Assembly: GCF_954871325.1 (NCBI RefSeq)
Contig: NC_088777.1
Coordinates: forward strand, 43,129,366-43,193,365
Direction of reading: 5' to 3'
Source of the DNA: Gordionus sp. m RMFG-2023
Taxonomy: Eukaryota; Nematomorpha; Gordioida; Chordodea; Parachordodidae
DNA length: 64,000 nucleotides
In this document: positions 24,501 through 51,132 of the stretch, piece after piece
Position numbering within the stretch: the first letter of the stretch is position 1
How the letters are laid out: the number at the start of each line of letters is the position of its first letter
Program-made: the position numbers and the translations under genes
Notes under the pieces: generated by a model
Seen by the model: the letters and a program-made list of their open reading frames with translations, nothing else
Told to the model about the DNA's origin: nothing
Databases searched by the model: none

Positions 24501-27500
24501 TTAAAGTCGTGCTTATATATCTGAAAAATATTAACTATAAAATGCATAACCAAAGTAAACAGAAAATTATCATATAATCTGAATTTTTCTATATATCTTA
24601 TTTTGAAAATACCCCCAAAAACATGTTTTTCATAAAAATTATTATGTTGATTGATTGCCAGAAAATTGACTTTCAGAAAAATCGGCTCTCAGAATATTGG
24701 CTCAACGAAAATCCCCCCCTCACCATCCCCAGATCTGAAACAAATTATTCGATTCATATTTTACAAATACGAATAACCAAATGAGTTCGAATCGAATATA
24801 AAATAGGAAAATTATTTTCTGTAAAATAATTTTTTATCGATTATTTGATTAAATTATTCCTATAATTTGAAATTTTTTGTAGTATTCAAAATTTACCATA
24901 AATATTTGGCATTTTTTGTAAATATTTGACATTATTCGTAAATATTAAAACCTATTCATAGATATTTTTAATTATTTGCAAATATTTAACATGTTCCTTA
25001 CAGAACATCTTATTTTTTTTTAAACTTTATTTCCACAACTATAAATAACTTTTTAATTTTAAAACCTAAATTTTATTAGTGTGTAGAAAAATTTATGATC
25101 AAATTTCACCTAAACTTCCATTGATGTATAAAAAAAAATCTGTTATAATTTTCATGCTTAATAAATTCACAATTTTCTTTTACAAAAAATATTCAAGAAT
25201 TCATTCTAAAAAAAAATTTGAAGATTTTTTTTTCATACTTTTGAAATTTTATTTTTGAAAAATATTTTTAATGAATTTAATTTCGAATCAAATATTCCGA
25301 CGAATCAAATCGAATAATGTTTTATTATTCAAATGTATACAAATAAATAAGGATGGATCGAATACAAAAAAATAAAAATATTCTATTCGCATTTTTATAG
25401 TTATCTAACTATTTTAAGAATATATTTTTTTTATAATTGTATTATTTGGCGTAGAATAAGAATAATAATAAAAACCACCGAGATAATAAAATACATTTTA
25501 TTTTTTTTGCAAATTATAATACAACTTGCATTTATTCATATAGACTCTCTTTTCTAATAAATTATAGTATTAAGTCACTATTTTTTCTAAAAATGTCCTA
25601 TATCTCAAAAAAAAAGAAAAAGATAAATATTTTAATATTAAAAGTAAAACCAGAGGTCTAAATTTTAAGCCGGGCTCTCATTTAAAAAAGGGTTTATCGC
25701 TTCTTTTATTTTTATATTGATCATGGAATCAATACAATTTTTGCGTCCACTAGATTAGTACCTACTGACTCTAGATACTTATTTAGTAGTGGAGCTATTG
25801 TTATTAATAACTCATAATGGATAACATAATTTATATTAACGCATTGAGATAAAAGACCAGAGGCTTCGACTGAATCATGAGTGGAAACATCTAAGTTAAG
25901 AGTTCTAGAAAAGTAAAATAATACTCTCATAAATTTAGTGAGATGTTTCTAAATGACTAGTCCACCTCTGGTCTAAAAGCCTCTTAAGAGTATGACCTGT
26001 ATATTTACAGAATACGTTAAAATGTCTAAAAAAATTTACAATGCAATTTTTAAAAAAATTAGAAGTTATAATATTATAACAATTTTGAACCACAAGATGC
26101 AACTTATGGTTGTAACAATATATAAAAGGAACTTTCTTATTAATTTTTTTTTTGAAATAGGATTTTCACTCCTCCATTTTGATCAGACATGACGTTTGCA
26201 TCATAATATGCCTGGCTTATTCTATTCGTTGAATTAATATTTAACTCATTAAGTTGCTTTAAAATGCAATCAGTAATGCTTTCAGTAGAAAGACACTGTA
26301 AATTAATAATTCCTATTAAATTTTCTTGGATTTCCTCAGGAAAAATATAACGAATGTTATGCTTAGGTTTTCACAATCTGATGCATCTTTTGCCTCGTCA
26401 GCTTTAAGACAAAAAAAGGCACTCACTTTTGTCATATTTATTTAAGATATTTCAAGCACTATATCTGCCATAATAGATATTACTTCGTTTTGAATCTGGG
26501 GTGATGTATATTGGTTTTTGGGTATTAATTTGGATATTTTTGGATGATGTATGAAAACATTGCCATAAATAATCCAGAAGAATAAATTATGTTTTCATCT
26601 TTTGCAGCATCCGTAATTTTTTTGAACCAGTCCCAAGGTTGCTTATGCTAATAAATAGCATCAAATCAAATATTGATTTCTAATAGATTACAGTTAATTT
26701 GTTGGCTTACCAAAATTGTTATCTATGTATCCTTAATATTAAGATTTTTATCATGCCAAATTCTTATTGAATTTAAATGAATTTTTTTTGAGGGGGGGGG
26801 GTGATAGCCCGCTCTCCTCCCCCGTATCTACGGCTTTGAGTGTGGCTATAATAAAATAATCGGATAGGATGCATTTTTATAAAATATTTTTAAATATGAT
26901 TTAAAATTTATTATATTTATTTGAAAAAAGGCGTTCTTTTGGCCATTAGCCATTCAGTTGATATCCAATATTTTCACGCATTCCTCTCATCTCAATTTGA
27001 TCCTTGGAATTTATGGTACATGCGCATTTTCTGGTGGAACTATAGGCACCTTATTCGCGGTATACTTTATGTGACGTCAAAAAATTTTTGAATTTTAAGT
27101 TTCATTTTTGATTTCATCTTGAAAAGATATTTTTTATGCACGAAAATTGCTGAAAATTTACTCGTAAAAGATTTTACCTTTTTTAGGTAAAACTCTAATC
27201 TTTAAAAAATAAAACCTTATCTTTTTTATTAGCTTAGAAAATAAATTTTTACTAAATTTTATATTATATTTAGAGTGTTTAGATAAGAACTGTTTTATAA
27301 AACAAAATTATACTAAAATTCCTGTCTTTTTTAAAAAATAAACAAATATGTTAGCGGTTATGTGTTATTTTTTCATTTTTTGAGCGCGTTTTTTTAACAT
27401 TTAAACATCTGATTTTACCGGAAATATATTTCAGTATACTTAGAATACCTGTCATATGAATTCTAGACAATTTTGGCTTTATTATTGAGTCATTTATAAT

Positions 27501-30500
27501 TTATATGAAAATATCTATGTGTAAATGAATCAAAAGTTCATGGCAAAATTGTCTAGAATTCAAAGGGCAGGTATTCTAAACATCATGCAATACATTTCTG
27601 GTAAAATTAGATCAAATTCAAAAAATGATGCTTAAAAGAATGATATATAGTTGAAAAATAACACATTTCCGGAAAAAAACACATTGCCGCTAACATATAT
27701 GTTTTTATATAAAAATAAATATAATTATAATATATTAGGTAAAAATTTATATTAAAATATATAAATGCAAAAATTTTACCATATACTCAAGCCCGGCTCG
27801 GCTCGATATTTTTTTAAAAAAGTTTTGCCCGGCCCGAACCCGAAATTTTTTTCCGAACCCGAAATTATTTTTGAAAAAATTTACCGGCCCGGCCCGAATT
27901 TATTATAAATATAGAAATTAATTTTTATAAATAAATCAAAATAAATGATACAAGTTATATGGCGTCTAGTTCCTATATAAAATCAAATATAATATTTTTA
28001 TTTTACACAAAAAATTCAACATAAAATTGATAAATTTAGATATATTTTAAAAAAATTCTAAGACCCGGCCCGACTCGAATTTTCATAAAAAATATTAGGC
28101 CCGACCCAGCCCGAGCCCGATTTTTTTAAAAAAATAGGCCCGAAGCACGTTCAGGCGGGGTATGGGCCGGGCCTACTTTTGCAGATCTCTAATTTATAGT
28201 TTATGCTGGGCATATATCGAAATAATAAATGATAGAATAAATTAAATATTTTTAATTAGATTTATAAAAATTTAATTGCTGGATTTTATTAGTTTGTGTT
28301 TGGAAAATTTGATGGACATTTCCATATTTTTTTAATTTATTTTCAAATAAAATTGTTATAAAAATTTTTTAATTAAATAATTACGAATTGTTATTAATGT
28401 GGATCTCAATTATTTATATGCTTTATTTTATATTTAGGTGTATATAAGAGACAAATATGATTGGCGCTTGATCTATCCAATAACGTCACTGATTATGGTA
28501 AAAAACGAATTCTTTATATTATTCATTTTAGATTTAATTAATCAATTGATATGTGAAACCATTATCAATGACATTTGACAATATTAAATTCATTCAAAAA
28601 TATATGGGGAGGGGGGGGGGGTTAATAAAGTCTTTTATATAATTGGGAAATATTTTGTCTTGTCGATTCGATTAGTCATTAATTATAAATTATAGAACCT
28701 ACAAAGATCAGAATAATCTTAAGAATTTTTTGGGAATTTTGGCCTAGCCGCGGATTTTTAAATTTTGATCATTTTCCTGGGCCCGGCCCAGAAATATTTT
28801 TAAAATTTTGTTATTTTCGAATATTTTTGCAAAATTGTTTCAATTAGTAAAATTGAAAATACGAGCAGATAAATGAAATATTAAACATTCCTTTATTATT
28901 TTTTTTAACTGATTTAATTTATTATAAATTGTTTTTTTCAGCCCCTTTCGAGCCTTATGTCTCACTTTATTTGATGAATAATTTTATTTAATTCCTTATA
29001 TCTAGAACCAAATCTCTAGAAGGAAAGGCTGAGAAAGGCTTTTCAACTAACTAAATTTTTAAAAATACTAGAATTTATTAAAAAATGTGTATTATTTAAG
29101 GAAATTTTTTTTTTGCTATTTCATATTTTCTTTTATTGGTATAATTGCTTATATAGAGTATTATAAACAAACCCCTTCCCATCCGTCATTTAATTTTTAA
29201 AAAATGTAACTTTCAAGATTCGCTTAATTAATAGTATTTAAAAAAAATAAATATCGTCGGGTAATCAGGAGTTAGTCAAGATTTAGCTGTGCTATATAAC
29301 CTATATGTCTTCGGTTGACTATTATAGTGTTCTATATCCACTTCTTTTTGTTTTAATGAATTATATGTATTATTGCATCGTAATTTCCTATTTTAAAATA
29401 CAAGAATCCTTTTTCTTGAATGCTCTCTTGAACAATTTTTTTTAATGGATATAGAACATTATAATGCTTAGTCTATGATATATCAGATGTTTATTAGTAG
29501 TGAAGGTCACGAACTGTATGTTTATCAATAACTATACAGTGTCGACCTTTTATTAGTTCTAATTTATTTTATATATGTCAATCTTCGGTGCATAATTTTG
29601 ATTATCTTTTAAAGGCATTATATCAGAGACCTACCAGAGATACCATTTACGCGGCCTGACCCAGATATATAAAAAAATTTCGGCCCTGGCCGGCCAGGGT
29701 TTTATTTTCAGGCTCGGCCCGGATTATTTTAAAAAAAATATACGGCCTGACCCGTGTACCCGGGCCGGGTCTGCCGGTCTCTGATATTTTTTATATTGTA
29801 ATGTTTGTTATTATCATTTACAAATTATTTATCTTAAACATAAAACACGTATAACAAGATTTGTTGCGCCATCGTTTTTATGATAATTTACGAATACCTC
29901 AAGACACGCCTCATTTCTCACAACATATTTCAAGGGTCGGACGCAGGAAATATTAAAACCACCAACGGCGGTTTCTTTAAAAAAAACATAGTATAATAAC
30001 AACGAAGCCTTTCTAAAGTGACCACCCATTATATTACAGTTTGTGAAAGTCAACGATCCAGTTTGGACTGGGGCCAAGGATCGATATTTCTATATATTGG
30101 ACCGGACTAAAACCCGATTGCAAAAAAATTAAACGCTTGAAGACAGTTTATAGAAAAATAGGATTTCTCCGATTTCCGGCGCTCACATTCGCTAGTTTTT
30201 AAAAACTATGTTAAGTTTAAGATTAGAGTCGAGCCGGAAGGCATAACTTTATGTTAAAATATAGGCCCGGGATATAGTTGGAAAAATATTCCCTTTATTT
30301 TTTGTGCCTGATTGAATATTACAATTTTAAAATGAGGAAATATTTACTATTAATTTTCATATCATATTTTTGTAATAGATAAAAATAAAATAGATAAATA
30401 TCTTCTTCTTCATCGTTTATTAAAGGGTTTCCAGTTTTCCCCGGGGTATTTTACGATCCTGAGCCTCTTGTAAGACTCATTCATGTCGCTCGTTATCACT

Positions 30501-33500
30501 TTCATCCATATCTTCGTCGGTCGTCCTCGAGTTCCACGAAGTCTCTTAACCCAATCATCTTGCGTCTTTCTATCAACGTGCCCACCACCTCAGACTATTT
30601 CTCCTGATCACCACTCCAATCGCTTCTATAAAATTCTTCCAGGAATTCGTTGCTTGTTTTTCTCTCTCACAGGTGCCTCATGTATCCATCTGACCATTTT
30701 CATCTCCGTTCTTCCCAATTTAGCTTCATTATCCACATTTCGCCACCGTAAACTATACAGCTTCTCACACAGCTTACATAAAATTTTTCTTCTCACCTTC
30801 AGAGATACGTTCTTATCTATTAGAATAGACGATATATCTCGAACTAACAGTGGAATCAACACCTCCTTCGTTCAGCATGTTACCCAAATAACAATACTTT
30901 CCCACTTTTTCCAGAAGAGCTCCATTATCTATATTTAAACCACCTTTTTTTACGTTATCATTATCATGAACCACTTTCGCTCATGTTCTGATAAAAGTCA
31001 CGTTTGCTTTCATCAAACTTCCGTTCTCACCATCACCACTACATTTTTTATGTACCCATTTCTTACAGCCGGTACATTGGATTGCCTAGCAACGCCTTTT
31101 CCACACACCACTTGTATCCCGTTTTTTCCTTTTTTCCTGATTCTTAGTCTTCAAGCATCATCTTAGTCCTTCCTTCATTCCACTTTTAAACTTTAAAATT
31201 ATCAAAGTTATTGCTTGAATGTTTTAATTTAAATGAAGAACATTAAATTATAGAATATGATTTTTCCCCTATAAGTTTTTTTAATAAAATTCTGGCCGTA
31301 ATGCGCTAGCCTGGCCTAAATTTTAAAAATAATTGCCACGGGCTGACTAGGGCCAAGAATTTTTGATCTTATAGGTCTATATTAATAATCAGACTTAGGG
31401 CCAGTTTTTTTTAAACATACAATTGACCTTCACTAATATTAAGGCTATGATCATTTAGAGAATAATTTAAATATTTGGGTTCAGAGATGGTTATGTGAAA
31501 TCATGGTCACTTTATCATCCACAAGGTTTTATTGTATCGAATTTTATTTTTTTTTAGCGGTTTTTAAAAAAAAAAATTTATATTTATTATATTCCGACTT
31601 TTCTTATATTATTTAGTTCCCAAAGCCATCAATGCTCTTCGTAATATTTACCAGAACCCTATGATGAGCATATCCAACATTTATCAGGCGCTAATCAACA
31701 AGATACACGAAGCTCTGGCGATATTTAAAACTGTTCCGTAAAATATAAATCTTTCATTAAATTATGAGGGAATTGTATATATATTTTTTTAAATAGCAAA
31801 ATGAAATGAAACTTCTGTTACAATATCAATAATGTATATATATATTTCTAGATTAGCGATTCATTAAATCGGCCAACCCCAGATATTTTAAAAATTCTTA
31901 GGTCTCTAAGTTATTTTTTTTTCCAAATAAAACTTTACGACTTGGCCCGTATATCCGGACAGGACTTTGCCCCGGGCCCTAGAGATTTCTGAAATAATAT
32001 TGTAAATTAAAGAAGCGCGTTTCGAAGAGTTATATTTTAAAAAAATCCTATAAATTTAGAGAGGCAGTAATAATTATTAGGCCTAGCTAAAAGGAGGGAT
32101 GAATGGACCCCCCCCCTCTTCTATCTGAATATTCTTGTTCTCGTAAAAATATTATTTTTAATTAATATAAATTAACCTTCTTACACTTCCCTCTCCACCA
32201 AAAAAATGTATACAATACACCAAGCAAGAATTTTAAAGTAAAACAAGTTAGAGAAGTTTGATAATTTTTTTTAAATAATGCCTATAATTGCAAATTATTA
32301 GAAAGAAAAGTGAAAACCCAAAATTATTTTTATAAAAATATAACATATCCAAACATGTAGAATAAATGGGCTTAAAGTCCAATAAAAATTATGACGGAAA
32401 CCCCCATTTTAAAAAAAATGGGTTTTTATGTAATGAACTCTGAGTTTGTCGAAGGCTCTAAAAAGAGCTTAATTTAATAATGATGTTCCTAAAAGCCTTC
32501 CCCCCTCCCCTTAGCAAAATTTTGGCTACGCCTATGGTATTGATTATTTATTGTTTTATATATTTTTTTTTATTAGAATGGTATTCGATGTATCTTTATT
32601 TATGTTATGTCTCAAAACTATACGATATATCCTTTACATGTGGCTTCCTTTGCTATTGGAGCAAAAGGTTTTGTTTATAATACTAAATAGCGAATATTAG
32701 TTGTGTTTATATTGTAATTATAATAATTTTTTGATAAATTTAAGTTGGTAAACACTAATTAATACTAATCATGATTTTTAATATTTTATCGAATATTAGA
32801 GTCAATATAATAGTACCAAAGCAGGTAACATATCCGCCATCTTTGAAATTGGGGGCTTGTTGGGATCTATCATATTAGGTTACCTTTTGGATAGGTAAGG
32901 ATTTAAACCATTAAATTGGAATAGATTTCATTTAGTAATTTTTATATTTAAAAATTATTTTTAATGTTGAATAATTTTATTTTACAATTTAAAAAAAAAA
33001 TAAGATACAATATATATTTTAAAAGAACAAATAAGAATGTATTAAAAATTATAAAACAAAAAATATGATTTGTTGATTATATAAATTTATTAAATAGAAG
33101 ATCAAATCGTAAATTATATAAAAAATAATTAACAGAATAACCAAAATTTATAAACAAAAAATAACAATTTGATAAATGAGTTGCTGGTTTACAAGAGAAA
33201 ATTCATATAATTTAAAATTAATTATTTCTTTAATTTTTATTTTATTTTAAATTAAATAGGGGGGAAAAATGTGTATATATAACCATACACAGAGTTGTTA
33301 AGGAGCCGCTACATTTTTTCAAAAACACCTGGAGCGCCCCTCCTTTTTAAAATTGAGGAGCGGAAGCGAGATCTATCTCTTTTTAGGGCTGGAGTGGAGG
33401 AGCGCCGCTCCCTCTCCTTTAAATTTATTTTTTAAATATTAATAATATTTAATTAAAATTTATCCATTATTAAATGTTTAGCCGAGTTTTATATTGGTTT

Positions 33501-35787
33501 TTCATCTAATCATTTTAAATATTAAACATCAAGTTTTCCTTTTTATATTGAAATTTTTTTGGAAAATCTTGTAAGTCATATTAATGTTCGTTTTATAGAT
33601 ATATAATAAAAAATAGTTTTAGATAATATATGGATTTAGATATCATAGATGAAGAAATCGAATTTCCATTTCCATCATACATAAAATATTTTAAACTTCT
33701 AAAAGATGCTGATCCAAATGATCAAACAAATTACGGGCAAAATGTCTTGTGTTTAAATAAAACTATTTAATTTTCAAAAGTGAGAACTTCAATCTAAAAA
33801 AGCATCTAAAAGTAAAAAATCTTTCTTTTAAATACAAATTAATTTGGAAGATTTTTTTGGATTCCATGAAATTGATCATCAGGAAGATAATATATTGGAC
33901 AAATATTTTTTAAATAATGATACCAAAATTACTATTTTTGATAAATTCCCTGAATTAAAAACTATCTTTATAAAATACAATACCCTGTTTTCCTCTAGTG
34001 CTTTTGGAGTGCCTATTTAGTATTGCAAAACAGATCTTAGGGGAGAGGCGTGAATGTTTGATAGATTCTAATTTATTACTTTTAAAAGCTAATAAAAGGT
34101 TATAAATATTTTGATAGATAATTTAATATAAATAAAGCTTTTTGATAAAAAAAAATAAGATTTTATTTCTTATACCCTCTAAAAAAATGAAAATCAAAGG
34201 AGCGGTTATGGAGTGGCACTCCATTACTTGGAGCGGGAGCTAGCTCCTTTTAAAGATGTAGTAGCGGGAGCTAACTCCTTTTGAGAAGGTAGGAGCGGGA
34301 GCTAGCTACTTTTAAAAAGGAGCGTTAACAACTCTCCCCATACATAATTTAAATATGAAATAATATTCGTTTGGGCTCATTTTATACCTCTGCCATAATT
34401 TTCAAACTATAATCTCTTTTTATTTATTTTTAATAATCAAAAGTAAGAAAGAAAAATTTTTCTTAGATTCTACTACTTATTCAATTATATGCTTTTCGAA
34501 TTTACAATTAATCATGAAATTTTAGATATCACATTATGCAATAAAGTACCTACTAATTTTTTATATTTAGATATTTCAAAAGGTGTCAAATGAAAGGCGT
34601 TTATTATTTTTTGGTATGCAATTTGATATGCATCTTCGTTTTTTTGTATTGTACCAGCGATCCTGGAATAAATTGGATAACGACCGCTTCCATTTTGCTC
34701 TTTTTAGGTAATTACTTCTATTATTTTAATTAAATTTATTAATCTCTACAGAAATATGCATTATTTTTGCACATTTTTATATAAATTCGACTGTTCACAT
34801 GTCACTTGTAAATAAATTATCGTTTATAAAGCTACCATTTTAAATATATATTTTACATTAAGGTCTGTTCCTAGGTGGACTGGACAATATGATGGGCAGT
34901 TGCGTTCCTTTATTCATCATAAATGATTATCACAGCCACCACCCGGCTAAAAAATTATCTAACGAAGGTAAAGATCTTTCGGAAATAGTTAAAAAATTAT
35001 CTAACGAAGGTAAAGATCTTTCGGAAATAGTTGATGAAAGTGAAGTAGTGGTGGACAAGTCTACGGTCATAGGATTAGTTAACGGTGTCGGCTCTTTGGG
35101 AACATTTATTGAGGGGCCTTTCATAGGATTCTTATTAGTTTCAAATGGCATGTCCTCTTCAGCTTTTACCCGAAAAGTTTGTTCTTAAAAATATTTTTTA
35201 AATTAATTTAGAGTTTAACGAAGTGAAATCTATTTTCCCCTTATTCTGAAATATTTCCACAACTTGTCCAAATGTAGATAAAAAATAAATGAGCTCTCTC
35301 AAATGAAGCAGATCCCTTTTTATTTAAAACCTTGCAATTTCCATTCGGTCTTAACTTTGTCAGAGCCCATCAATAATATAGCGAAGAAAAAAATAACTAA
35401 ATTGCCAATAACCTTTTTCATTGATTTCGTTTTCTTCTACTCAAGATAATCTCGATTCAATTTTTCAAAACAAAAAATTTATAATTGACCGTTTTTTAAA
35501 AAAAATTTATAATATTCCTACCTTGATATTTAAAAAATATCATTTATCAATTCATTTACTATGTTAAAAAACCTTATTGAATATAATTTTATATTCAGGA
35601 TCTCTCATCAGCAAATATGGACATAGATAACTGGTTCAGATTTTACGTGTTGATATTTTTGCTGGCTCTTATACCAGTCATTAGATCTCTAGTATCGCCA
35701 ACTTGCCGGAAACGTATATTTGCTAAGCCATCCCTACAATCATTAGACTCTAAAGGTGTGGAAAATTTGCTCATCCTTAATGAATGA
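21595..35787 (+). CDS. SLC37-family sugar-phosphate exchanger (A1-A3 type)
   Basis: Eleven exons with matching phases give 474 residues: 21595-21675, 21718-21810, 21952-22104, 26931-27059, 28438-28497, 31655-31737, 32577-32667, 32800-32894, 34571-34707, 34863-35176 and 35599-35787. The family is MFS-type and exchanges glucose-6-phosphate or similar for phosphate, usually in the ER membrane. Matches in order: first helix with YFTRKPLGIIKVNL (family HASRKPI-VVK), FQIGLLDSAFLLPYSLGQ (family GLLD-AFL), LILGIYGTCAFSGGTIG, DWRLIYPI, CLKTIRYILYMWLPLLL, KAGNISAIFEIGGLLGSI (family AGDLSTLFDVGG), GLVNGVGSLGTFIEGPF and a last helix. The protein is strongly diverged from vertebrate SLC37. Exon 6 may instead start at 31617, which would need one more exon upstream. 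Intron 1 is only 42 nt; intron 3 is 4.8 kb. A 14-residue unit is exactly duplicated in one loop. The member within SLC37 is not decided. Confidence 0.85.
22737..24486. mobile_element. 1.75-kb non-autonomous DNA transposon with TA flanks
   Basis: The terminal inverted repeats share 23 of 26 bases, starting GGGGAGACCAGGGCTA, with TA just outside both ends (22735-22736 and 24487-24488). No transposase is seen inside; the core is AT-rich tandem repeats. It lies in SLC37 intron 3. TA flanks fit a Tc1/mariner-like origin, but the family is not identified. Confidence 0.75.
23289..23960 (+). repeat. Tandem repeats inside the TA-flanked transposon
   Basis: Two units of about 160-170 bp (TTGTCACAGATA boundary, shared AATAAATATCTTGCAAAC) are followed by about three units of 140-147 bp (shared TTTAGCCTGATAA and GATTCAAATTAAT). 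Confidence 0.8.
24730..25400. repeat. TTCGAAT/ATTCG-word repeat region
   Basis: Dense copies of ATTCGAAT, CGAATA and TTATTCG at both ends of the interval, with AT-rich sequence between. The word style matches 46258-46738 and 63160-63960. Confidence 0.45.
25720..26690 (-). pseudogene. hAT transposase fossil, DUF4371 (ZMYM1-like) type
   Basis: Read on the minus strand from 26690 down, pieces of the DUF4371 and catalytic core follow in the right order across several frames: QPWDWFKKITDA, YTSPQIQNEVISIM, VSAFFCLKADEAKDASDCE (family F-LMADETTDISNKEQ), the NINSTNRISQAYYDANVM segment (family GQGYDGAANMSG), YCYNHKLHLVVQNC (family HC-SHSLNLV), LKRLLDQRWTSHLE (family LK-LCDTRWSSR) and a helical SVEASGLLSQCV part. 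It is clearly inactive. Its terminal repeats were not found. It lies in SLC37 intron 3. hAT enzymes of this kind make 8-bp target duplications like those seen elsewhere in the window. Confidence 0.75.
27349..27695. mobile_element. 347-bp palindromic MITE with TA flanks
   Basis: It starts TGTTAGCGG and ends CCGCTAACA, with TA on both sides. The arms pair over most of their length: TATGTGTTATTTTTTCA with TGAAAAATAACACAT, TTTACCGGAAATA with its inverse, and CTAGACAATTTTG with CAAAATTGTCTAG. It lies in SLC37 intron 4. Confidence 0.8.
27785..28191. mobile_element. Copy of the CCCGGCCCG-rich hAT MITE, left end worn
   Basis: It is colinear with 48232-48635: GGCCCGGCCCGAATTTATT, AAATTGATAAATTTAGATAT and the right end GCAGATCTCTA at 28181-28191. 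The left terminal repeat is no longer readable. Confidence 0.8.
29310..29485. mobile_element. Small inverted-repeat element
   Basis: GACTATTATAGTGTTCTATATCCA (left, written here as 5' GACTATTATAGT then GTTCTATATCCA) faces TGGATATAGAACATTATAATG at the right. It is a short palindromic MITE in SLC37 intron 5 without a clear target duplication. Confidence 0.45.
29624..29787. mobile_element. Short GC-rich inverted-repeat element
   Basis: The ends are ATATCAGAGACC and GGTCTCTGATAT. The inside is rich in GGCCTGACCC and CCCGGGCCGGG words. It belongs with the other Gly/Pro-codon-like CCGGG patches of the window; a similar start lies near 3345. Confidence 0.6.
30400..31190 (-). mobile_element. 5'-truncated LINE fragment (RT tail), second family
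   Basis: On the minus strand it reads CKKWVHKKCSG (a zinc-knuckle-like insert known after the RT core in some RTE-like elements), then KYCYLGNMLNEGG, KLYSLRWRN, LGRTEMKMVRWIHEAPVRE (family RTEMRMLRWMCGV), then RGTRGRPTKIWM, and ends in a GAAGAAGAAG tail. Several frame breaks. It differs from the LINE at 15770-18900. It lies in SLC37 intron 5. Confidence 0.75.
32078..32534. mobile_element. Inverted-repeat element with C/G runs
   Basis: It starts TAGGCCTAGCTAAAA and ends, read inward, TAGGCGTAGCCAAAATTTTG. A C9 run follows the left end and a C-rich run precedes the right end. No target duplication is visible. The right border lies just upstream of SLC37 exon 7. Confidence 0.45.
33288..34336 (+). 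mobile_element. 1.05-kb hAT element with transposase remnant
   Basis: The ends are CAGAGTTGTTAA and TTAACAACTCTC. The flanks are ACCATACA (33280-33287) and CCCATACA (34337-34344), an 8-bp duplication with one change. Inside, 33630 on encodes an N-terminal part with YIKYFKLLKDADPNDQ, resembling a BED finger. The segment 33850-34105 encodes FDKFPELKTIFIKYNTLFSS, then after a frame shift FSIAKQILGERRE and LLLLKANKRL, the hAT C-terminal dimerisation motif. The catalytic middle is missing. Both ends carry repeated GGAGCGGGAGCTAGCTCC words, as expected for subterminal transposase sites. It lies in SLC37 intron 8. Confidence 0.88.
34949..35032 (+). repeat. Perfect in-frame 2 x 42-bp duplication in SLC37 exon 10
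   Basis: Two adjacent 42-bp units are identical base for base and encode KKLSNEGKDLSEIV twice. They lie in the hydrophilic loop before the last pair of helices. Confidence 0.97.
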
Positions 35788-36374
35788 GGGACAAAATTAA
35801 TAATTAATCGCTCATATTTTAAACAATTTGTTTTAAGGTATAAGATACTCATACTCGAATCAATTAAACAAACCAAAATTAATCTTACAGGGAATTAAAT
35901 TTAGATCAAATTGCATATTTTATATTTTGTACGTAATGATTGTAGAAAAATTAATTTGGCGAATAATTTATTTGAATTAAGTTCAACAATATGGAATAAA
36001 TTTTATTATTTGAATCAATCGTATAAATATTTATATTTAAAATCATAAAAAAAAATGTAAATATACATAATATAACTTGAACAATTTTTTAAAAAATATT
36101 AAGTAAAATGTACAAATTATTCCTTAAAAAGGATAATATTCCAATAAAAGGCCCCACCCCGATTAGAGTTGTTTTAAATAAATGTGTCTAAAAATATAAT
36201 ATATATTATAATAATTTTTAGTAAAAGCATAAGACTTTATAATATAAATACATTTTTTTTTAAAATATTAGATTAATATATTAACATTTTTTTCCTGTGA
36301 GTATAAATCATAAATATAATTGGCATAAAAATTTTGTAGATTTAAGTTTGGTCAAAAAATTGAATTCCAACGCT
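35788..36374. other. Convergent spacer between SLC37 and GFPT
   Basis: 587 bp of AT-rich sequence holding both 3' untranslated regions. No element is recognised. An AATAAA overlaps the GFPT stop codon (TTTATT at 36374-36379 on +). Confidence 0.5.

Positions 36375-51132
<14,758 letters not shown>

Noticed and set aside
29290-29440. Open hydrophobic stretch on + as a missing SLC37 helix exon
   Set aside because: It coincides with an inverted-repeat element and lacks fitting borders.
29829-30077. 82-codon minus-strand open frame of higher GC
   Set aside because: No motif, no splice context, no relation to neighbours; probably chance or an unrecognised element piece.
31617-31654. Upstream extension of SLC37 exon 6
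   Set aside because: The acceptor at 31616 is good but its phase does not fit exon 5. The acceptor at 31654 fits all phases, so it was preferred; the longer form stays possible.
32480-32680. 66-codon open frame with hydrophobic residues
   Set aside because: SLC37 exon 7 (32577-32667) lies here in a different frame and explains the coding signal.
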